Assembly: GCA_023205875.1 (NCBI GenBank)
Contig: CP060758.1
Span: 1 to 64,000, forward strand
From: Chloropicon primus
Taxonomy: Eukaryota; Chlorophyta; Chloropicophyceae; Chloropicales; Chloropicaceae
Length of the DNA: 64,000 nucleotides
Direction of reading: 5' to 3'
Of this stretch, positions 39,001 through 47,818 are shown piece by piece. Position 1 is the first letter of the stretch. Each line of letters opens with the position of its first letter. The notes beneath the pieces are model-generated. The model had not been told where the DNA came from, ran no database searches, and saw only the letters and a program-made list of their open reading frames with translations. A program made the position numbers and the translations under genes.

Positions 39001-42000
39001 AAAGATGGGGTGCAGCTGACTCAGCCCGTCGCAGAAAAAGTCGTACTTGCGACCGGGAAGGACTTGTTCTACAGCGCGAAGAGTTTCTCTTCTCCAGAAG
39101 TGAGCAAGGCCAAGCAATGCTTCCTCATCATTCCAGAGAGCAAAGTCATTCGAGAGGAATTGGATTACATTTCTTCTCTAGAGAACGTTCACAGGTTTGG
39201 CTTGGGACTGAGGCCTTGCGACGTCAAATCCATTTCTGAGAAGACGGACATCTTTGACATGATTTTGAAGCATGATCAGAACTCGTACTCGAACGTGTCC
39301 GCTCTGATCAAATTTGCTGATTCCCTTCACCTTGACTCAAAGGAAGACCATCTGCAGATCAAGTTGAAATTAGCGAAGACTGGATTCGAGCTGGGAGACG
39401 CTGGCTTTGCACTTGACCTTGTGGGCCTCTTCATCGACGAGAACTTCGTCCCTGCAGCTGATTTGGTCATAAGCATTATCAGGGGGCTGGATGCGAGCCA
39501 AGTCGAAAACGAGTTTATGGCCGAGATGACAACGTTTGCCATGTGCTATTCCCAAGAGAAAGACCTGGATTTCTTGGTCAAGAATTTGAAAGGTTGTGTC
39601 ACATCACGAAACCGTGCTATCAACGCGGGGTCCATACTCAGGGAGAATGAGTTTTGGGTCAACAAAACGTGCTCGGCCCTGTCATCTCTTGTGGAGTTTG
39701 ACCAGATGGACTCGCTCCTCGATTACGTCAAAGACGTGGTTGTTGGGATTGACAACTACGTGCAAGTGGATCGAATTCTGTCCACTCTGCTCGCTGCGCT
39801 CTCCGTGAAAGCGGGTGTTGTCGCAACGAACTCCCTGACCAATGCCTTTGCGTTCCATAGCCCGAAAGAGACCAAGGCTTTGCTGCTGGAAAGTCTGGCA
39901 TCGGCGGAGCCTCAGATGGCCGAATCCATCCAGAACGTGACGAGGTGGTTGGACCTCCTCGAGAGAGCTGGCAAAGTTTTGGAGCACGTGAACAAATTCA
40001 AAGTTGGCCTGTTTGTTGCGGGGGCAGAAGCGGATAAGGAGGGCGCTTTGCTTCAAGCCGTTTGCAATATAACGGAACAAGGCAGCGAGAACGTGATAGA
40101 ACGAGCCCTGCAGACCATTTTTGATGTAGCCGAGGACGCTGAGTTGCATCTCGGGAAGATCATGAAGGAATTTGTTTCCAAAATCTTTGCGAGCGGCAAG
40201 TGCAATGCCTGCATCTCACTGTCCATTTGCACTTTGTTGGAGGGGTTCAACCTCGCAGAGGATGCGCTTGGAGAATTGAGCATGAGCTTCACTACCGAAG
40301 TTTATGCAGGCTTGCGGGGAACGGACACCTTCAACATTCTGTACATCTTCAACGTCTTGGAGTGCTGTCTTTCTCTGAGCAGCGTGAAATTGGTTGGGGA
40401 CCTGGAAGGAATCGGGTTGGATGACTTGAAGAAACTGAAGGACGTTTTAGCCCTCATCCTTTGGGTCGAGGAGGACGTCGACTTCAAGAGCATCATCACA
40501 GGCGAGGAAAAGCTTTTCGCTGAAATGAAAATGTACATCTCTCGCACCAATGTCAACGGTTTTGCGTGCCTTTGCGAGTGCCTCTCCGCAGCAGCATTCT
40601 GGCAAGGTCGCTCGAAAGCTGTCACAACGAGTGATGTTTACTTTTGTCAGCTGGGGTGTGACATGGTTCGCCCAGAATACCAGCAAGAGGAACTGCTGGC
40701 CATTGCGTCCAAGTCCTTGCCAAAGCTTTGCAGTCCAGACCTCGAGCGTTTTGTCAGCCAGCTGACCTCCAAAGAGAATCACTTTGGGGGAGAGTTGCAG
40801 CTGTCGAATCTCTCGAGGTTGGGTGTTTTGGAAGCCGCTCTCGAGGTCGCAAAGGCGAGGGACGGCGAGGACAGCCAGCTTGCGAGCTCTTTCCACATGA
40901 CCCTTGTGAACGAGAAAGCTCTTCAGAGCATGGATGACGTCCTGAATTTGAGCCCTGCACACAGGGCTTTGCTGGATCGATCTGAGCGCAGGGAGGACCT
41001 TTACGACGCCTTGGGAGCCTTGGCATGTGACGGGGTCGACCTCTGCGTGCTGACCTTTGCGGCATCTGTGTACGGCATCCTCGATGCCGACTACGATTCC
41101 TTGAGGGAAGCTATTCTTGCGAAGGTCAAGGACGCCTTGGGCAACGCCGAGTGGAGCACCGAGGAGGGGGTGAGCCCCATTGTCTTGTTGGTCCGCTCCC
41201 TGGAAGCCAAAGAGGACGCGTGCTTGGATCACTTGGAGTTCGCCGCCTCATTCACGGAATTCGTGGACAGGCTCCGAAGCTCCGCGTGGAACGAGATCCA
41301 GTCCTACATCAAGGATCACAAGTACGGAGAGTCCGCTTCGGTTCAGCCGATCGTTCTCTTCCTCAGCGAGAAGTTTGTTGCCTGGAAGTACTGGTCCCAG
41401 CCCGATGACGAGGGATTCGATCACATCCTCTTGCTGTGCCAGAGCAACGAGATTCTGGAGCAGTACTGGGAAGAGGGCCCCCAGGCGTCCAAGGACGACT
41501 TCAGGGACATCCAGGCCTTGAGGGTCTCGTTTGGTCGCCTGCTTGCGGCTGCCGAGCACGAGCACCACCTCATCTCGCTCCACCGCCTGTTGGCCTGCTG
41601 GGAGGAGAACTGGAAGCCCAACGAGGACATCGTGGAGCTGAGAGAGTGCCACCTCAACCTCCTCGTGAAGTGCGTAGAGGCCGGAAAGGAATTCGCTCTC
41701 AAGGTTTTGGTCGGCATGCAGGAGCGAGACCACCCCGCCGTTTCTGATCAGGGTGAGTCCGAGACGTTCTTCAAGTCCTTGATCGGCCGCGCGGCTGGGG
41801 CTGACACCGAGTTGCTGGGCCCCGTGCTCTTCAAGTGCGCCCTCCTGGTTCCCCACAAGTCGGTGCACGACGAGGCCTTCCGCCTCATGGAGGCTTCCCC
41901 CGGGATCGCCCTCGATGTGGATATTGTGGGCCTTCTCGCCCACCGGGGTCTCGTCCCTCGACTCTGCGTCTCCTCGGTCTTGGTTGGGGAGGCGGTCCAG

Positions 42001-42330
42001 GTGCTGTCTTCGCTGTCGGCTGACCCTGGGTGCGAGGCCATCAAGCACCTCGTGGCCCCCCACGTGGTTGCCGAGCTCTGCGTGACGCAAAAGTACCAGG
42101 AGGCCAGCGACTTGGTCTGCAGGTTCCTGAGGACGCAGTCCTCCCTCATCACCAAGGACGTTGCCGTGCACTTTTTGGAGAGGTACCTCAGAGCCGTGGA
42201 GAGGGGGGGAGCCGGGAGAAGGGACTTTAGGATCTCTCACTTGGAGGAGGTCGCCTTTGAGATCAGCGGGGACTCCTTCCCCGCGGACCACTTTGCCAGG
42301 GCCATTGGTGAGCTCGCCAAGTGCTGGTGA
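36082..42330 (+). CDS. NBAS/MIP2-like subunit of the Dsl1/NRZ tethering complex (Sec39 domain)
   Basis: A 2082-residue protein. The first ~400 residues are a beta-rich, WD-like region (LAGGDGSLESISLWNFANGD). From about 425 comes the start of the Sec39-type helical repeat, LHSYLAKSKFEEAKQVAKVF with YKRQWLQSQATVSAIEKMLL and KMWVIEQCI. These match human NBAS and Arabidopsis MIP2, subunits of the complex that tethers Golgi-derived vesicles to the ER. The rest is alpha-helical solenoid. The gene is intronless at over 6 kb. Codon use becomes AT-richer in the middle (about 37.5-40.9 kb) than at the ends, which may reflect regional conversion or relaxed selection. The first ATG of the frame is 36082 (MESGERRRLYEVYDRAVR); upstream open codons are TTG-led repeat. 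Confidence 0.9.
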   Translation: MESGERRRLYEVYDRAVRTHEWSAEEDSAAGASASSTTQQHKRNRGGAERKETHREATTRGEVLAVEGGEGSSAVTVAVFDALAGEVLFFSVLDDYAKPTKVIASASEGDPFASAFPGRNSLVAVTASGACSLIDTEGNVDPLPSVQGGHDVVFLYPNCATSPSDAEVLAVRANAVVEVHSKSGSSPRGGARKAVNASKFHNSVTQACLSRSSGGLLCLAGGDGSLESISLWNFANGDDELRSLSSRPFAHFGLGQTRVQRYVLNTLDKVQSSWKGLLQMKARGTGNATLVASKAKWKINLSPLGERIAVKSPERVHLFQVEGGSAIKPMDTAGLLGSLGSKTTEQDCRECLWWSESRLLCNVSDTKLLVLQTKDRNVLFEHSFECESPFGMYPLSSAKAMVLRALESESESGWQLACVAQRTPEEMLHSYLAKSKFEEAKQVAKVFQLDAGMVYKRQWLQSQATVSAIEKMLLRVEDKMWVIEQCIATIGEDFDTQKYLLDYGLEQISLILASDKYSKEQKEDLKRMKIRFLRHEDCLQTSLALFDQTYFAEVYSELRNHDIVGAACLFAQTANVDSLQILLQRHPCFLLPNILSILSCFPESMDVNLYRSIFNSVTPGSIASPRQDDDCETREEVSRMGMLEALEEGGAGILCKVTDNVYSHANACKSPPVEVVRTWVTERLLDLVNSGYFQNARNLVDAVSSLTLPVVSKEVSAVFGSTMGFMDAVEIGLIRFDMDARNFLHADNLAKLRILLELSTNETIARDMRKALLPFLDSLVCDQKSKEDLLLQFTQEEFGARPVWVINFLSNLCVYVTQDLKLERAPFVKRAVEMLAAKPNMGDWDVVSGSLSSLLGSLGQEEEESIVVSIKNLCNRVQSARLLEKHGLKLDLATLEEYSKDKRNERTLLRKLLSKAAQQRRQSDKMWDHLWNDACIVCELVFRSSDCEQILAEFCRVLLQTGQFLIADRFLDGKDGVQLTQPVAEKVVLATGKDLFYSAKSFSSPEVSKAKQCFLIIPESKVIREELDYISSLENVHRFGLGLRPCDVKSISEKTDIFDMILKHDQNSYSNVSALIKFADSLHLDSKEDHLQIKLKLAKTGFELGDAGFALDLVGLFIDENFVPAADLVISIIRGLDASQVENEFMAEMTTFAMCYSQEKDLDFLVKNLKGCVTSRNRAINAGSILRENEFWVNKTCSALSSLVEFDQMDSLLDYVKDVVVGIDNYVQVDRILSTLLAALSVKAGVVATNSLTNAFAFHSPKETKALLLESLASAEPQMAESIQNVTRWLDLLERAGKVLEHVNKFKVGLFVAGAEADKEGALLQAVCNITEQGSENVIERALQTIFDVAEDAELHLGKIMKEFVSKIFASGKCNACISLSICTLLEGFNLAEDALGELSMSFTTEVYAGLRGTDTFNILYIFNVLECCLSLSSVKLVGDLEGIGLDDLKKLKDVLALILWVEEDVDFKSIITGEEKLFAEMKMYISRTNVNGFACLCECLSAAAFWQGRSKAVTTSDVYFCQLGCDMVRPEYQQEELLAIASKSLPKLCSPDLERFVSQLTSKENHFGGELQLSNLSRLGVLEAALEVAKARDGEDSQLASSFHMTLVNEKALQSMDDVLNLSPAHRALLDRSERREDLYDALGALACDGVDLCVLTFAASVYGILDADYDSLREAILAKVKDALGNAEWSTEEGVSPIVLLVRSLEAKEDACLDHLEFAASFTEFVDRLRSSAWNEIQSYIKDHKYGESASVQPIVLFLSEKFVAWKYWSQPDDEGFDHILLLCQSNEILEQYWEEGPQASKDDFRDIQALRVSFGRLLAAAEHEHHLISLHRLLACWEENWKPNEDIVELRECHLNLLVKCVEAGKEFALKVLVGMQERDHPAVSDQGESETFFKSLIGRAAGADTELLGPVLFKCALLVPHKSVHDEAFRLMEASPGIALDVDIVGLLAHRGLVPRLCVSSVLVGEAVQVLSSLSADPGCEAIKHLVAPHVVAELCVTQKYQEASDLVCRFLRTQSSLITKDVAVHFLERYLRAVERGGAGRRDFRISHLEEVAFEISGDSFPADHFARAIGELAKCW

Positions 42331-42448
42331 GGGAAACTGTTGTGTGCGTGTTCGTCGTCCGCGGACGTAATAATTATTATTCACAACCACCACTACTTTA
42401 ATCACCTATTCGTGCCTACCATGACGCGATCCGTCGTGACTATTGGGC

Positions 42449-43087
42449 TCACTTGGCCGGGGCGGCTTCCTTCTTGCCGCCTCCGAAGGCCTTAGAAGCG
42501 CCCCAGATAACGACGGCCCAGCCGGTCAGCACGGCGATCACGATGTGCTCCTCCTTCCAGGCTGGGATGTTGGTGGGCGCCTCCCAAAAGTTCACCTTGG
42601 CCGGGGCACCGGGTTCTGCGCACACGCACACGCACGCACGCACAGAGAGAGAGAGAGAGAGAGAGACGACGACGACGACGACGTCACGAGGTGTCAGTAG
42701 TCCGAAGCGAAGTAAGTTGACGACCGAAGGACTGAAGAAAGAACAAGGACGCAGCCCGAAGCCGAAGCCGAGTTCGGTTCCTAGGAGCGAGCACGACGGA
42801 ATTCAATCCCGCCTGCTGCCGCAAAGCCGCTGAAGGCCAATTGGAAGCCCTCCTGAGTGGAGGAGTGGGCCTCATTCCTCCATACATTCCTTCCTTGGAC
42901 TCGTAGAGAAGAATGCCTCGTTGTCGCATTGTTCGTTTGTTCTTTGTTCTTTTTCTTTTTCTTGTTCGTTCGACTTACCCGTAGCCATGTTCCTCCTGGT
43001 GACGGTGTTGGTGAGCCTCTGGCCAAAGGCCTTGGCCGGCTCCTGGGCCACCTTCCTCAACAAAGCTCTCGATGCGAACGACGCCAT
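42449..43087 (-). CDS. Small mitochondrial inner-membrane-type protein, two exons
   Basis: Exon 1 43087-42979 and exon 2 42615-42449 join in phase 1 across a 363-bp intron (GTAAGT ... GTGCGCAG), giving 91 residues. The N-terminus MASFASRALLRKVAQEPAKA with later RRNMATE is a classical mitochondrial presequence. Then comes a soluble NFWEAPTNIPAWKEEHIV and one membrane helix (IAVLTGWAVVIWGASKAFGG), ending KKEAAPAK. The size and layout fit an accessory subunit of an oxidative-phosphorylation complex, but I cannot say which. A telo-box-like CTAAACCCTAAACC lies just upstream of the start (about 43100-43113 on the plus strand, in the presumed 5' UTR). The intron carries GA and GAC microsatellites. 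Confidence 0.82.
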
Positions 43088-43426
43088 GGTGTTGATTCTA
43101 AACCCTAAACCACCACCAGCGAAATCAGGCGGAGCCCAGAGGAGAGGAGCAGAGAGACATGGCCATACTACATCAATGCCATCGAGGAGGACGAGGACGA
43201 GGACAATGCGATGGGAGGGGAGGGAAGGGGTCTGAGGATGCTTGTGTGCAAGCAGTCGCGAGACTCTTGCTTTGGGATGGAACATGAGAGGATGAATGAA
43301 AAGAGCTAGGTTCCCTTGCACGACAACGTATGGAAAGGGGTTACAGAAGTCGGAAGCAGCACCCCCGGGGTGCTGCTCCATGCGATCCATTCGATTCGGG
43401 CTGCAGCCTGGAGCACCGGGAGCCCC

Positions 43427-43746
43427 CTACCCCGATGCGGGGGACCTCCTGCCCACCGGCACGCAGAAGGCGAAGAGGGGGCGATGGCGACCGAACGAGA
43501 GCCCCGTGAGCACCGAGGACCAGAAAGGCTTGCCGCGACCGCAGTCCCCGTCCGCGTCCTTGCCGAGGTAATCCTGTCGAGACGGGTCGCAGAAACGCGT
43601 TGCGCGTGTCAAAATAAGAGCAAGCAAGCAACAGAAAGAGAGAGAGAGAGAGCGGACGGACTCGCGCGACTCACCTGGAACGTGGGCTCCTGCCCGCCCC
43701 CCTCGTCTAGCTCCGCGTCGGCGTCGCCTGCACCAAGGCGCGCCAT
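43427..43746 (-). CDS. Possible small two-exon gene (or 3' exons of a longer gene)
   Basis: Exon 43746-43675 ends ...EPTFQ at CAG|GTGAGT, a strong donor. After 101 bp a GACAG acceptor at 43574 leads in the same phase to DYLGKDADGDCGRGKPFWSS and VLTGLSFGRHRPLFAFCVPVG, with a stop at 43427. The 72-residue product matches no family I know. The downstream piece reads like real protein, but the start is weakly supported. Sequence further upstream (minus strand, about 44011-44130) encodes KIFSAELTGRYQKRFSDVVR KKQ followed by a GTGGGT donor, so a longer multi-exon gene is possible. Confidence 0.32.
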
Positions 43747-44417
43747 GATTCGAGCGGAGTCCTCGCCGCCGCGTACGCCGTCGCCTGCCTCCCCCCCGTG
43801 CCCCATCGCTGCCCCGCCGCCGGAAGCGGAAGCTTCACTCGTCCCCCTCCCTCGTCCCCCTCGCTCTCCACAAAATACGTCTTGACCTCTCCCTCCCGCT
43901 CCACCAAGTGAACCTGCACTCGGTGAGACATATAAAGCGTGCGCGTGCGTGTGCGTGCGTGCGGCGGTTGCGATGGCCCTTGCTCCCCTTGCTCCCCCTC
44001 CGCCACCGCTTCAGACATCCACTGACGGGTCGTCCATGAGACCCACCTGCTTCTTCCTCACGACGTCCGAGAACCTTTTTTGGTAACGCCCCGTCAGCTC
44101 AGCAGAAAATATCTTTGCTTTTTTGGATAAGGACGAGCCAGCATCAGCATCAGCATCAGCATCAGCATTGAATGGTGAGGACAAGCATAGATTAGATGAC
44201 AGAACACGCACACGCACGCCCGGTGTCTCTGTCTCTGTCTCTGTCTCTGTCTCTTGTCCTTGATCTGGATCATCCTCCCTCCCTCCCTCCATAAGATGAA
44301 CCTTCCAAGGGCCTGAGGGCCTGGGGACACTGCGTGACGGGAGCATCACATGAATGAATGAGAAGGGCAGGTACAAGCGTAGATTAGATTACAATACACA
44401 CGCACACGCACACGCTG

Positions 44418-44462
<45 letters not shown>

Positions 44463-44477
44463 CCCCTTGATCGTCAG
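43747..44477. repeat. Gene-poor stretch with diverged ~190-bp tandem duplication
   Basis: ACAAGCATAGATTAGATGAC at 44181 and ACAAGCGTAGATTAGATTAC at 44373 start two related segments with a 192-bp offset. Both continue into CACACGCAC runs, then a CTCTGT/CTCTCT microsatellite, then CCTTGATC. Related AAGTGAACCT / AAGATGAACCT bits occur at about 43907 and 44291. CAGCAT repeats lie at 44139-44165. Whether this is intronic or intergenic is unclear. Confidence 0.6.
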
Positions 44478-45878
44478 TCACCACATGAACCTCGCGACAC
44501 TCCCGTCGGGCCAGGTAAAGGGCCTGAAGAGGAACACGGCCTCGAGGGCGACGTTCGCGGCGAGGAACGCGGCACAGGTCCCGGCGGCCTTGGTCCTGCT
44601 CATGGGCTCCGAAAGGAGGCTGTGGATCGCGTAGAACGTGATGTAGTACCTGAACTCGAGCAGCTCGGCGAGGGCGGTCGTGGCCGCGGCGCAAGCGAAG
44701 GCCGCCAGGACCACCAGGGGGGGCTGGGTCCGGGCGAGCCGGTGCACGAGGGACCCCGCGGAGAAGAGGTGGAGGGGGGCCAGGGCCACCCTGTGCACCT
44801 CCGACCTTCCCAAGTAGTTCTTCCACACGTAGAACGTGTAGTGCCTGTTGTCCGCCAGCGTGTACGGGTGGACCAGCGTGTACCGGCGGATCACGAGGCA
44901 GAACGCCGCCAGGAGCGGCGCCGCGATCAAGAGGACCCTCGCCTTGCTCGCCCCCGACAGGGCTCGCACGAAGGGCGAGCGGGGGTCGAAGTGGACCAGG
45001 AAGTGAGCCCCCGCAACTGCAGTGCAGCAGTACAGGAACTGCGCGAGGTGGAGCTTCGGCTTGTGGGCGTCCCGGTCCCCCACGACGACCCCGCCGTTCT
45101 TCGCGACGAAGGCCGCGAAGGCCGCCATCAGCGCGACCGTGATCCAGTTGTTCCTCGCCAGCCTCGCCCTGTGCACCCAGGCCCCCCGAAGGACGCGCCC
45201 CAGGTCCCGAGGCAGCCCGAGCAGTCCGCCCGACCTCCCCTTCGGATTCACCTGGCTGTGGAGGTCGTACGCCAGGACGAATGCCGCCCACACCACGTTC
45301 GTCTGCCTGAAGAGGACCGCCCCCACCGCGGCGACCCCGCTCGCTCGGTGCCTGCGCCTGAGGGCCAGGAGGAGGGCCAGGAGCACCAAGGCGAGGGACC
45401 CCGCGTCCGTGTAATACAAGTCCGCGGAGAAGAAGTACACCGGGAACAAGTTGATCGCCAAGGCGTTCAGGAAGGCGTCCTCGGACGATATCCCGGGATG
45501 AACCTCTCCCAAGATCTCAAAGGACAGCAGTGCGCTTAGCCCGCCGAACACCAACCCATTGCACAGCCTCAAGCCCTTCACGGAGCACAGGAGGAAGCCC
45601 AGCGAGGCGTGCACGGGGGAGGAGGAGGGAAAGACCGTGCTCGCCCAGCGCACCACGAGTGACGGCACCGCCATGACCAAGTAGAGCCCCGGGAACGTCG
45701 TGATCTTGTCGTCCCACTGGTCGAACCTTCCTTGGCAATACTCTTGTGTCTGGGGGATGTGAAACGCCTCATCCATGTAGGGCTCGGTCACGACCCTTGA
45801 CCTCCAGAACCACACCACCGCGTGCATCACAACCACCACGCCGGTCAGCAACCCGCCGCTCCACCCCCCCCTCGCCAT
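44478..45878 (-). CDS. ALG10: ALG10-like alpha-1,2-glucosyltransferase
   Basis: A 466-residue, many-pass ER membrane enzyme of the DIE2/ALG10 family, which adds the last glucose to the dolichol-linked oligosaccharide for N-glycosylation. The defining lumenal segment EPYMDEAFHIPQTQEYCQGR followed by FDQWDDKITTFPGLYL is at about 32-67. FRQTNVVWAAF, LADNRHYTFYVWKNYLGR near 340-357, and the terminal RFMW close the match. About a dozen hydrophobic segments are expected. The ATG at 45878 gives MARGGWSGGLLTGVVVVMHA. Intronless; head-to-head with TVP23, itself a Golgi protein, across 330 bp. Confidence 0.95.
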   Translation of the reverse strand: MARGGWSGGLLTGVVVVMHAVVWFWRSRVVTEPYMDEAFHIPQTQEYCQGRFDQWDDKITTFPGLYLVMAVPSLVVRWASTVFPSSSPVHASLGFLLCSVKGLRLCNGLVFGGLSALLSFEILGEVHPGISSEDAFLNALAINLFPVYFFSADLYYTDAGSLALVLLALLLALRRRHRASGVAAVGAVLFRQTNVVWAAFVLAYDLHSQVNPKGRSGGLLGLPRDLGRVLRGAWVHRARLARNNWITVALMAAFAAFVAKNGGVVVGDRDAHKPKLHLAQFLYCCTAVAGAHFLVHFDPRSPFVRALSGASKARVLLIAAPLLAAFCLVIRRYTLVHPYTLADNRHYTFYVWKNYLGRSEVHRVALAPLHLFSAGSLVHRLARTQPPLVVLAAFACAAATTALAELLEFRYYITFYAIHSLLSEPMSRTKAAGTCAAFLAANVALEAVFLFRPFTWPDGSVARFMW

Positions 45879-46208
45879 CCCTCCTCCCCCTCCACAACGC
45901 TAACGAATCAATGCTATTGATAAACGAATCAATGCTATTGATAACCGAGATGCTGAAGATGAAGATGCTGAAGATGAAGAAGAACCCCTTGCCTCTCCCT
46001 CCGTTGTTTGCGTGAAGTGATCCCGAGAAGTGTCGAGCGGAAGCCGTCGCGGACGCGTTGAACTCGAACCCGCCGACCCTTCCCTCCCCGTCCTCCTCCT
46101 CCTCTCCTCCTCTCCTCTCCTCTCGTCGTCCGCTTCCCGCCAGAAAAAAAAGCAAAAAAAAGAACCCTGTCGCGCCAAAAACTGAGAGACCCACGCCGGA
46201 CGGAGGAG
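45879..46208. promoter_or_regulatory. ALG10/TVP23 bidirectional upstream region with palindrome pair
   Basis: Two exact 21-bp direct repeats (45902-45922, 45923-45943) each hold the inverted repeat ATCAATGCTATTGAT. Two GAAGATGAAGATGCT-type 15-mers follow (about 45950-45981), then TCCTCCTCTCCTCT tracts and an AAAAAAGCAAAAAAAAG run before the TVP23 start. Confidence 0.75.
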
Positions 46209-47020
46209 ATGGCGAACTTCTCGCATCCGTGCGCGGCGGTGTCGCACGTATTCTTCAAGGTAACATAACATAACGCTACGCTACGCTGCGTGACGCAGCG
46301 CTGCGCCAACCCATGCTTCGCTTTCCTTGGGTTCATGATGGCTGGCTGGTGTCTCATGGTGGCCTCGGGAGGGCAGGGGCATGGAAGGGAAGCGGGTGGT
46401 GGTGTGGTTGGGGGTGGGGATCGGCGGTGCGGACACTGACTGGGTTTCCTCCACGGCTTCGTTCTTGTTCTCGTTTTTCATGGGGTTGGACTTGACTTGT
46501 TCATGTTCATTCGGACTCGGACTCTGTGGCGCGGGGGTTGGAACGATCTCGTTGGCAGACAGCTGCAGTGTTGACGTACATCTTGTGCGAGTGGTTCTCG
46601 GATAACTTCGTGGTGAACTTCGTGGTGCTGGCCACGTTGCTGGCTTGCGACTTTTGGACGGTGAAGAACGTGAGCGGGAGGTTCCTGGTGGGCCTCCGGT
46701 GGTGGCACGAGGTCAACGAGGACGGGAGCAGTCAGTGGAAGTTCGAGAGTTTGGACGAAGAGGGGCAGAAAACAATCGACACTTTCGAGAAGAGGATATT
46801 CTGGTGGTCTACGTATGCCGTCCCCGTCATCTGGGTCCTCCTGGGGCTCGTGACGTTGCTCCGACTGCACTGGACCTATTTGATCATCGTCCTTCTGGCA
46901 CTCGTTCTGGCGTGCTCCAACCTGGTGGGGTACGTCAAAGCGAGCAGGGACCAAACCAAGCAGATCTCCGACATGCTGGGCACGGCCAAGGCCTTCTCTG
47001 TGATCAAGAACCTTGTGTGA
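46209..47020 (+). CDS. TVP23: TVP23-like Golgi membrane protein, two exons
   Basis: Exon 1 46209-46259 (MANFSHPCAAVSHVFFK) and exon 2 46559-47020 (TAAVLTYILCEWFSDNFVVN ...) join in phase 0 across a 299-bp intron (GTAACA ... TTGGCAG). The 170-residue product has the family order: HP-x-FK start, then ACDFWTVKNVSGRFLVGLRW W. Four membrane helices follow. TVP23 (FAM18) proteins sit in late Golgi/TGN membranes and act in vesicle traffic. The split leaves exon 2 without the family's conserved N-terminus, so splicing is needed. An alternative ATG in exon 2 (about 46526) lies upstream of the acceptor and is not used in this model. Confidence 0.93.
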
Positions 47021-47191
47021 GAGGTGGAGGTGGACACCAAACGAGAGGAGGACAGGAGGGTGGAAAGGAAATGAAAATTGTTTATAATAACCGAACGCGT
47101 TCGTTTGTAACAACAGTAGCAGAACCACACGAGGGTCTCGATCGATCTCGCATCGTGAGAAGCGATCCAACCCAATCCCCTGCCGCCCCGC

Positions 47192-47539
47192 TTACAAGCT
47201 TGCCTTGGGCTGTGCCGCCTTGAGCACCGGCGTGAGCTTCATGCTCAACGCAATGTTTCCAGAGATCTTGAGCTTGCCCTGGATGAAGGCCATCTGTGGC
47301 TGGAGCTTACCGGACGCGAGCTTGACGAAGACGTCGTCGCTCATCGTGAGCGTGACATCCGGCTTCGGGTCGTCCGTCCTGTCGAAGTGTATCTTCCCCT
47401 TGCCATTCTTGAGGTCCAACAAAAAGGTCTTTCCATCGATCTTAAAAAGCGCCACGCCTTTGAACATCTTCACCAACTTCTCCCCCTGGCTCTCCAAAGC
47501 CTTCTCCAACCCCTTCAACAACTCCGTAGACGCCGCCAT
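47192..47539 (-). CDS. SCP2-domain sterol/lipid-binding protein
   Basis: A 115-residue protein that is one SCP2 domain: LLKGLEKALESQGEKLVKMF, GVALFKIDGKTFLLDLKNGK, then PKPDVTLTMSDDVFVKLASG KLQPQMAFIQGKLKISGNI and ALSMKLTPVLKAA. SCP2 binds sterols and acyl chains; plant SCP2 is peroxisomal with a C-terminal SKL. This copy ends PKASL, not a clear peroxisome signal, so cytosolic or weak peroxisomal location is open. The ATG at 47539 gives MAAST. The upstream frame is open but Arg/Ser-rich microsatellite. Head-to-head with TEN1, 279 bp apart. Confidence 0.93.
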   Translation of the reverse strand: MAASTELLKGLEKALESQGEKLVKMFKGVALFKIDGKTFLLDLKNGKGKIHFDRTDDPKPDVTLTMSDDVFVKLASGKLQPQMAFIQGKLKISGNIALSMKLTPVLKAAQPKASL

Positions 47540-47818
47540 CTCTCTCCTTCGTCCCTCCTCTCTCTCTCTCTCTCTCTCGCTCCTCGCTCTTGTGCGCCGG
47601 CCCCTGTGAAAAGTGAAAAGCGAAGCCACCACCTCACTCCTGGGCCCTGCCGCCCTGCAGACCACGACGACGACGACGACCACGAGGAGAGCGAGCGGAG
47701 GGGAGCAGGACGCGGGGAGGGGACACGGGCGTCGCTCCCTCTTTCGATCGAGCCGCCGCTGGGACGAAACGGAGGTGTGGTGACGACGGACTGAGGAGGA
47801 GGAGGAGCGAGGAAGGGG

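Noticed and set aside
42640-42680. Possible mobile-element footprint in the GA/GAC repeats
   Set aside because: Simple microsatellite inside an intron; no terminal repeats or target duplication.
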